A stretch of DNA of 64,000 nucleotides. Origin: Spisula solida (lineage: Eukaryota > Mollusca > Bivalvia > Venerida > Mactridae). This document shows, piece after piece, positions 59,012 to 64,000 of the stretch. The notes under the pieces were generated by a model. The model was not told the origin of the DNA and did no database searches. It worked only from the letters and a program-made list of their open reading frames with translations. The stretch spans positions 37,981,097 to 38,045,096 of the forward strand of contig OX365959.1 in NCBI GenBank assembly GCA_947247005.1, written 5' to 3'. Numbering within the stretch: the stretch's first letter is position 1; each line of letters begins with the position of its first letter. Made by a program: the position numbers and the translations under genes.

Positions 59012-60478
59012 ACGAATTTGAATGGACTTCGTCGGAGTCAACTACGTTAGGAATTACCTTCAGTAATAAGTTATCTTCAATGTATGATCTAAATGTAGCA
59101 AATAAGATAATAGATTGTAAAAATGTCCTAAAACAATGGAAAAAATGGAACTTAACACTCATTGGAAAAATAGCAGTTCTAAAAACATTTGTTCTTCCAA
59201 AGCTAATTTATCCCCTAACTGTGTTACAAAACCCACTAGCACATTTTATAAAATTGATCAATACAATTTTCTTTGATTTCTTGTGGAATTCAAAACCTGA
59301 TAAAATATCACGTAAACAAATAATTCAAGAATACAAAGACGGGGGTCTAAAAATAATAGACATGGAATGTTTTCTAGATTCATTAAATATAAACTGGATA
59401 AAAAGAATTTTTAATTCAAACGCATTACAAGAGCGAATTAGAAACGTATAGAGGATTATTACTATTTAAATGTTATATTACTGAAAAAGACTGTAAAAGT
59501 CTCAATATAAATTCAAAAATTTAAAGGATATATTGATTTCATGGTCGAAGGTCAACACCCAAAACACTGAAATCCAAACATCTAAACAAATCATCTGGAA
59601 TAATTCAAGTATAAAACATATAAATAAAAATGAGTTAGTTTACTATAACACATGGTTCAGTAAAGGAATCCTGTATGTAGAACATATATTTGACTTCAGA
59701 CACAAAAGATTCCAGAGCTTCGAGCAGATGAAATTTCTATATGATATCCCTTATGGAGATTACTTGAAATACTATACCCTCATTAAAAACATACCGAAAG
59801 AATGGAAGACACAAATGCAAAACGAAATTATAACATACAACCCACCAAACTACCTAATCGATAGACTAAATGGAAAAAGCAAATTAAGTAAGATTGCATA
59901 TAATTCACTAATCAAGACTAAACTACCAACAGAACCAAAATACAAACAAAAATGGAATCTCAGGTTCACCATAGAAGACACAGAATGGGTTAAAATTTTC
60001 CAACAAACGAATATTATTACAATAGACACTAAACTTAGAGAATTTCAGTATAAATACCTCATGAATATAATACCCGACAATTCATTTTTACACAAGTGTC
60101 ATATAACCCAGTCAAGCTTATGTGATTTTTGCAATAGACAACCAGACTCTAAATACCATATGTTCTGGGAATGCCATATTGTATAAAAATTTTGGGCTGA
60201 AGTTAGGTCATATCTGGTACAAAAACTTTCAAAAGACTTAAAATCACATTTCAAAATATTTCAGTTTGCAACATTATAAAGAATACAGAAGAAGATGGGT
60301 TATTACCAACTATATTATACTGCTTGTTTCATATTTAAATGTAAATGCAATAAACACACACCGACAATTCAGTCATTTAAAGAATACATTAACTATCGAA
60401 AAAAAACTGGAACAAACAATCGCACTATTCAAAAACAAACTCCAAATCTGTAACAGAAAATGGCAGAAGTTTTCATAA
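59012..60478 (+). pseudogene. LINE ORF2 C-terminal part with Cys/His motif, several frames
   Basis: Continues the LINE after the RT palm. 59080-59451 carries WNLTLIGKIAVLKTFVLPKL (the typical thumb-region TLxGKI pattern). 59533-60186 continues to LCDFCNRQPDSKYHMFWECH, a CxxC-x7-H-x4-C zinc-finger-like motif usual near the C-terminus of L1-type ORF2. A stop precedes 60186 and the last piece, about 60266-60478, ends NRKWQKFS. No poly(A) tail is obvious. Confidence 0.75.
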
Positions 60479-61088
60479 CTTTCATAACTCAAATAGTGAT
60501 ATTTCCCTAACCCGTAACCATTTCTTATTATCTTTCTCTTACTTTCCTTTCTTACTCTCTACTACCACAACCTATCTTCTAAGCGACTGTCCTCATAACT
60601 CTTCCCCCTCCCCTATATATACTACAAAAATCATAATGACATTAATGAATAATATCATAAAGAGTCGTGAATTAGTTTCACATTTATTTTGACAAAATTG
60701 TTTGTATATTATGTATTGTGTATAGCTGTATACTATGTTAAAGACGAGAAATAAAAAAAGCTGCTGATCGGAGACAACAAGTCGGTCTAGTGGGATTCCA
60801 CATCGAGACAGCAAAAATATTTAGTATTCAAACCATTTCAACCCAATACCCGGATAGCGTGTATAAGCTGGACCTTCAGAATTGAAAGCAGCCACTTGGG
60901 TAAGATAACCACAAGCTATGTACAATAAAGATCAATATTATTATATTATATATATATACATGTATATAGGGAGTTATATAAATATACATTTTTGTACAAG
61001 TACAGATAATTTGTATTTGCTGAGAGAGGTTTTTTTTAAATGGTAATGTTTGAAAAATAAATAAAATTTAAATATCATAAAGATACTT
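60479..61088. other. AT-rich sequence after the LINE
   Basis: Polypyrimidine-rich at 60500-60620, then strongly AT-rich with a TATATATATACATG stretch near 60945. No gene recognised. Confidence 0.4.
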
Positions 61089-61276
61089 TGTACCATAATA
61101 TGATTTTAATATAATAATTATAAATTACTTTTTTATATATTACTTTTTATCAATTAAGCTATGTCTACTTTTGCATGTATGTATAGTGCGGCCAAGATAT
61201 GATGGCACAATAACAATTACACATGCATGTTTCGTTTTACGTTTAGGCAATATGAGCAAATATACGAGAGGTTTTT

Positions 61277-61366
61277 ACATGGGCCTCGCTGGCTCAGTCG
61301 GAAAAGCGTAGGAAATACCACAATATTAAGGAAGGAGGTTACTGGTTCGAATCTCACTCTTGTGCA
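61277..61366 (+). other. tRNA-like segment (box A/box B) in the transposon
   Basis: Contains CTGGCTCAGTCGG (box A-like, D arm) and GGTTCGAATCTC (box B). The acceptor stem does not close and the spacing is long, so it is a tRNA pseudogene or SINE-like promoter, not a working tRNA. Confidence 0.4.
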
Positions 61367-61620
61367 TTTTTTGGTAATACATTGTATTCTTCAGTTCTTG
61401 TAAACTCTTTTTCTTAGTATATCCCGTTGCACGTTGATTATCTTGTTACATTTTTTTCATTCGTATACTTTCTCTTTTCTATTGTTTACTATATAATATT
61501 TTATTATATTTATCTAGAACAATCAATTAAAAAATAATATTATCTACGTATACATGTACATGTATATATAAATTATATGAATTAACATTGTTCATCAGCA
61601 GTGTTTGTGTCAGAATCATT

Positions 61621-61926
61621 TTAGAAATCAGCAAAATCATCATCACTATAACCATCCGCCTCATCATAATCACTGTCATTATCACCATAATCAAAAACAT
61701 CCATTGACATTTTGTTACTTCTTGATTTTCTTACACCGTTGTGCAATGTTTTCGCCTTTATGCTTGAAACCGTCCTTTCTGATACCCCTGTCATCGCGGT
61801 AGTTTGTTTCCTTGGATAGGACAACGGAATCACTGGCAGTTCAATTGATGCCTCTCGTGTGCAGCAGTCTAATACATTAGACACAATGTATCGTGCTTGC
61901 TGCGTTAAAACGATACGTTTAGCCAA
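61621..61926 (-). CDS. Small HTH-type protein or transposase N-terminal remnant
   Basis: 101 codons starting MAKRIVLTQQARYIVSNVLD. The middle (AMTGVSERTVSSIKAKTL) looks like a helix-turn-helix of the kind at the N-terminus of Tc1/IS630-like transposases, where a GxSxRTVxxI recognition helix binds the terminal repeats. The C-terminus is strongly acidic (DYGDNDSDYDEADGYSDDDF) and stops before any DDE domain. It sits between the perfect inverted ends of a TA-inserted element, so it may be a truncated transposase able to bind ends but not cut. Function is inference. Confidence 0.5.
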   Translation of the reverse strand: MAKRIVLTQQARYIVSNVLDCCTREASIELPVIPLSYPRKQTTAMTGVSERTVSSIKAKTLHNGVRKSRSNKMSMDVFDYGDNDSDYDEADGYSDDDFADF

Positions 61927-62029
61927 AGCTCAATTAAATAATGTGCAGTATTACACCCACGAATACAAATACAGTTTTGTGAAAAGTGTGCGGAAAAAAT
62001 CGCGAAACAGAATAAAAATAAAAAAAGAT

Positions 62030-62110
62030 TCTGATGGGATTCGAACCTGGGCAGTCTGCGTTGAGATTAGAAACGTTACCACCACATTATATAATAAGCA
62101 CAACCTTCTT
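62030..62110 (-). other. Second tRNA-like segment in the transposon
   Basis: On the minus strand it contains GTGGTGGTAACG (box A-like) and GGTTCGAATCCC (perfect box B) ending in CATCAGAATC. Pairing of the ends is incomplete. Probably a tRNA-derived relic. Confidence 0.4.
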
Positions 62111-62440
62111 CGTCCTTAATTAAATAAGTTAAAATAACTGAACAAGCGCTTAGATGATCGTGATTTATTTACTTACCCGCGTTTTGATATGGACTAATCC
62201 AACCAGTGACGTTTACACAATGTTATTGTGCCATCATATCTTGGCCGCACTATAGTGCATGTTTTTACTTTAAAGCATAGTTGTTTCATAAATATGATTT
62301 CCATAATTTGTACCATAATATGATTTCAATATAATAATTATAAATTACTTTGTTATATATTACTTTTTATCAATTAAGCTTAGTCTACTTTTGCATGTAT
62401 GTAGTACATGTATTTAATTTAAAACATAGTTGTTTCATAA

Positions 62441-64000
62441 AATAAATGTTAACGTTCTTTCAGAGTGTAATGATAGCATGAATACAATTTATTAAACTAG
62501 AATATTACATAATGAGGATTTAAATAATCTTAACACGATTCGTATGATACATCCTGGTAGGTATTTCGTTGCGCGTATCATAATAAAACTGGGGACCCTA
62601 TATTTAGATAGCTTCCCTGAATAAAACAATGAAAAGAGATTTACATTAATAAATATATTGCACGTTGAACGTTAGCAGCCTGGTGTAGGCAAAATAATAT
62701 CATTTCCTCAACTTCAATCATGTTGAACAAATATCCACAAGTATTTCAATAAAAATTCGATAATATGCTCCTTTAAATACTACAATGAAACATAAAAATT
62801 CAAATTGATAATATAAATGCAGAAAAACATGTGTTATTCCATTAGATGACCGACTTTAAAATCATCTGTGTTTAAAAGACGTTTTATATAATCAGACTTA
62901 TTACACGGAAAATGACAGCGTTCAAGTGAACCAGATTGAGTGCTTTGAATCTAAATCAAATTAACCTAGGGAACAATGAGAGGTTGTAAAATTTATGACA
63001 CCTGCTTCCTATTTATTGCTAAATCACCATTCGATACAAAGTACATCGGTTATTTTAACAGTAATTAGGAGTATTTATTGTGTATACATATATAGTTTAT
63101 AAAAAACATTAACATTTGTGAAAATGCATGTAAATTGAACCCAATAGCCTGTAAGCCTGTACTAGAACCAAATAGACTCAATGCCTAAGAAATGAAAGGC
63201 CTGTTCTATTTCTATATATTCTGATTTAAGAAAAATGTGCAGAAGACCATTTCCCTAAATGTGTACGGATAAATTTTTATAACAATATTAGTAAAGAAAG
63301 AGATTGAGTACAAAATGCTTTCCCCAATTATGGGTAAGTGGCGTAATATCACGTTTTACATAAGTGTACATTGATGAGAAATTAATGAAGAAAAATACAC
63401 TAGTATATAATATAAACACTGTAACAATTTTCCCGAATGTTTGGTGGCTAAATATATTAAAGTAAATAGTCAGAATATATTATGCTAAAAGTTATTCTGC
63501 ACTTTTGTATAAGAATAAGTAGTTGTATTTTCTACATAGTTCAATAACAATTATAATACAAGAAGAAATACGTACTATCAAATGAGATATTAAAAAAGGC
63601 AGTATCAATCCCATCGTACTAACATCAAAGTTTTGAAAACAAAAATATCGGCTTTATAAATGATCAGCAATTAAAACCCTACAGCGAAGTATACAAGTTA
63701 TTCACAGCGGGGGATGTCATAAAATTATTAACAGGGTCGTAATAGAATCAGAATCTTCGGCAGTCTACGTTAAATGCCGAGTACTTCCGAGACGATAAAT
63801 TCTTATTTAAATTGAAATGTCAGTTGACTAAAACTTAAATAGGACCGCAAAGATAGCTATTAAACTTAATTATATTTATATATCTTAAAAGAAAAAGAAA
63901 TTACCAAGATAATATCATAGTAACATTTATTGTCACATTTTAACAAAATAGTGTAAATTTGAAACAAAATTGGCATTTTTATCGTGTTTTCAATAGAAAG
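62441..64000. other. AT-rich sequence without recognised features
   Basis: No open frame, inverted repeat or splice-linked domain seen on either strand. It lies beyond the part of the right arm that can be matched within this window. Confidence 0.5.

Larger units (their letters stand above)
36318..59300 (-). repeat. Right arm of the giant inverted duplication
   Basis: Mirror partner of the left arm. It is shorter because it lacks the 9.77 kb foldback element. Its outer match to the window start lies at about 59300; the arm may continue, but the partner sequence would lie outside the window. Inner parts look about 99.5% identical to the left arm in the stretches compared by eye, and outer parts beyond about 52.2 kb differ by about 4-5%. 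Confidence 0.95.
56761..60478 (+). mobile_element. L1-like LINE copy, nearly full ORF2 but broken (right arm)
   Basis: One ORF2 can be followed through several frames in the order APE endonuclease, linker, reverse transcriptase, C-terminal Cys/His region. The endonuclease starts MSIKFCTLKVKG at 56761; a missing A near 56810 shifts frame. The RT begins after 57846, and the C-terminal CDFC...H...C motif lies at about 60121-60180. Frame breaks also occur near 57537, 59009, 59451 and 60186. A noncoding, polypyrimidine-rich stretch upstream (about 56530-56760) may be its 5' UTR. Clade is inferred from GRYIGENVR and QQGCPLSPYLFILCIEFL, typical of the L1/Tx1-like group in marine invertebrates. It is a pseudogene. 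Confidence 0.88.
61184..62252. mobile_element. TA-flanked transposon with 33-bp perfect inverted ends
   Basis: Ends TAGTGCGGCCAAGATATGAT and its exact complement; the repeat continues GGCACAATAACA. TA lies on both sides (61182-61183, 62253-62254), and the empty site in the adjacent duplicate carries a single TA. At 1069 bp it is too short for a whole Tc1/mariner transposase but encodes an HTH-like piece (61621-61926, minus). Two tRNA-like segments lie near its ends in opposite orientations. Perfect ends suggest recent activity. Confidence 0.9.
61089..62440. repeat. Tandemly duplicated ~132-bp unit, one copy split by a transposon
   Basis: The unit with GTACCATAATATGATTT, ATCAATTAAGCT and TACTTTTGCATGTATGTA occurs at 61089-61183 continuing at 62255-62290, and uninterrupted at 62309-62440. 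The second copy shows the pre-insertion sequence GTATGTAGTACATG for the element at 61184. Confidence 0.85.

Noticed and set aside
61277..61366. Functional tRNA gene
   Set aside because: Box A and B are present, but the acceptor stem does not pair and the spacing is abnormal, and it sits inside a transposon.

Overview
This is eukaryotic, AT-rich, intron-rich DNA. It carries phase-1 EGF-domain exons with GT/AG splice sites, several families of small inverted-repeat transposons, tRNA-derived repeat heads and two classes of LINE. Together these suggest an invertebrate, most likely a bivalve mollusc; that assignment is inference and I cannot name a species.

The dominant structure is a very large inverted duplication (palindrome). 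The left arm runs from base 1, where it is cut by the window edge, to about 31761. The right arm runs from about 36318 to about 59300. They flank a 4.56 kb non-repeated spacer. Mirrored coordinates sum to 68079 near the centre, 67872-67873 from about 25.6 to 20.9 kb, 58103 from about 11.1 to 5.1 kb, and 58156 near 3.6 kb. The steps are explained by an unmatched block in the I-J intron (556 versus 350 bp), a 9766-bp element plus a 4-bp target duplication present only in the left arm, and small indels.

Each arm carries one copy of the same gene, and the two converge on the centre: 3564-28678 (+) and 39401-54592 (-). It encodes a type I membrane protein with a Cys-rich EMI-like start, one EGF domain, six calcium-binding EGF domains (one exon each), a transmembrane helix and a short basic tail. 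I could not find the signal-peptide exon. Inside about 5.9 kb of the left arm the arms look about 99.5% identical; outside it they differ by about 4-5%. The first two visible exons lie in the diverged part and differ by several amino acids.

The left arm alone holds a 9.77 kb foldback-type transposon (11111-20876) in the intron between the first and second calcium-binding EGF exons. Its long inverted ends consist of a ~190-bp unique head and about 20-25 copies each of a perfect 22-bp palindrome with the core TTAGAACGTTCTAA. I see no transposase. The right arm preserves the empty site.

The spacer holds a broken CR1/Jockey-like reverse transcriptase fragment starting at the arm boundary, a ~17-copy 59-bp minisatellite and a TA-flanked MITE. 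The outer arms hold two decayed copies of an L1-like LINE, the left one lacking the RT core. Beyond it, at 61184-62252, a TA-flanked element with 33-bp inverted ends carries a small HTH-type reading frame and two tRNA-like segments; a duplicated flank shows its empty site. The last 1.5 kb holds nothing I can identify.

The main caution is that a palindrome with a few percent divergence and a one-sided transposon insertion is also what two haplotypes joined head to head by an assembler would look like. Reads spanning the 31.7-36.3 kb spacer would decide.
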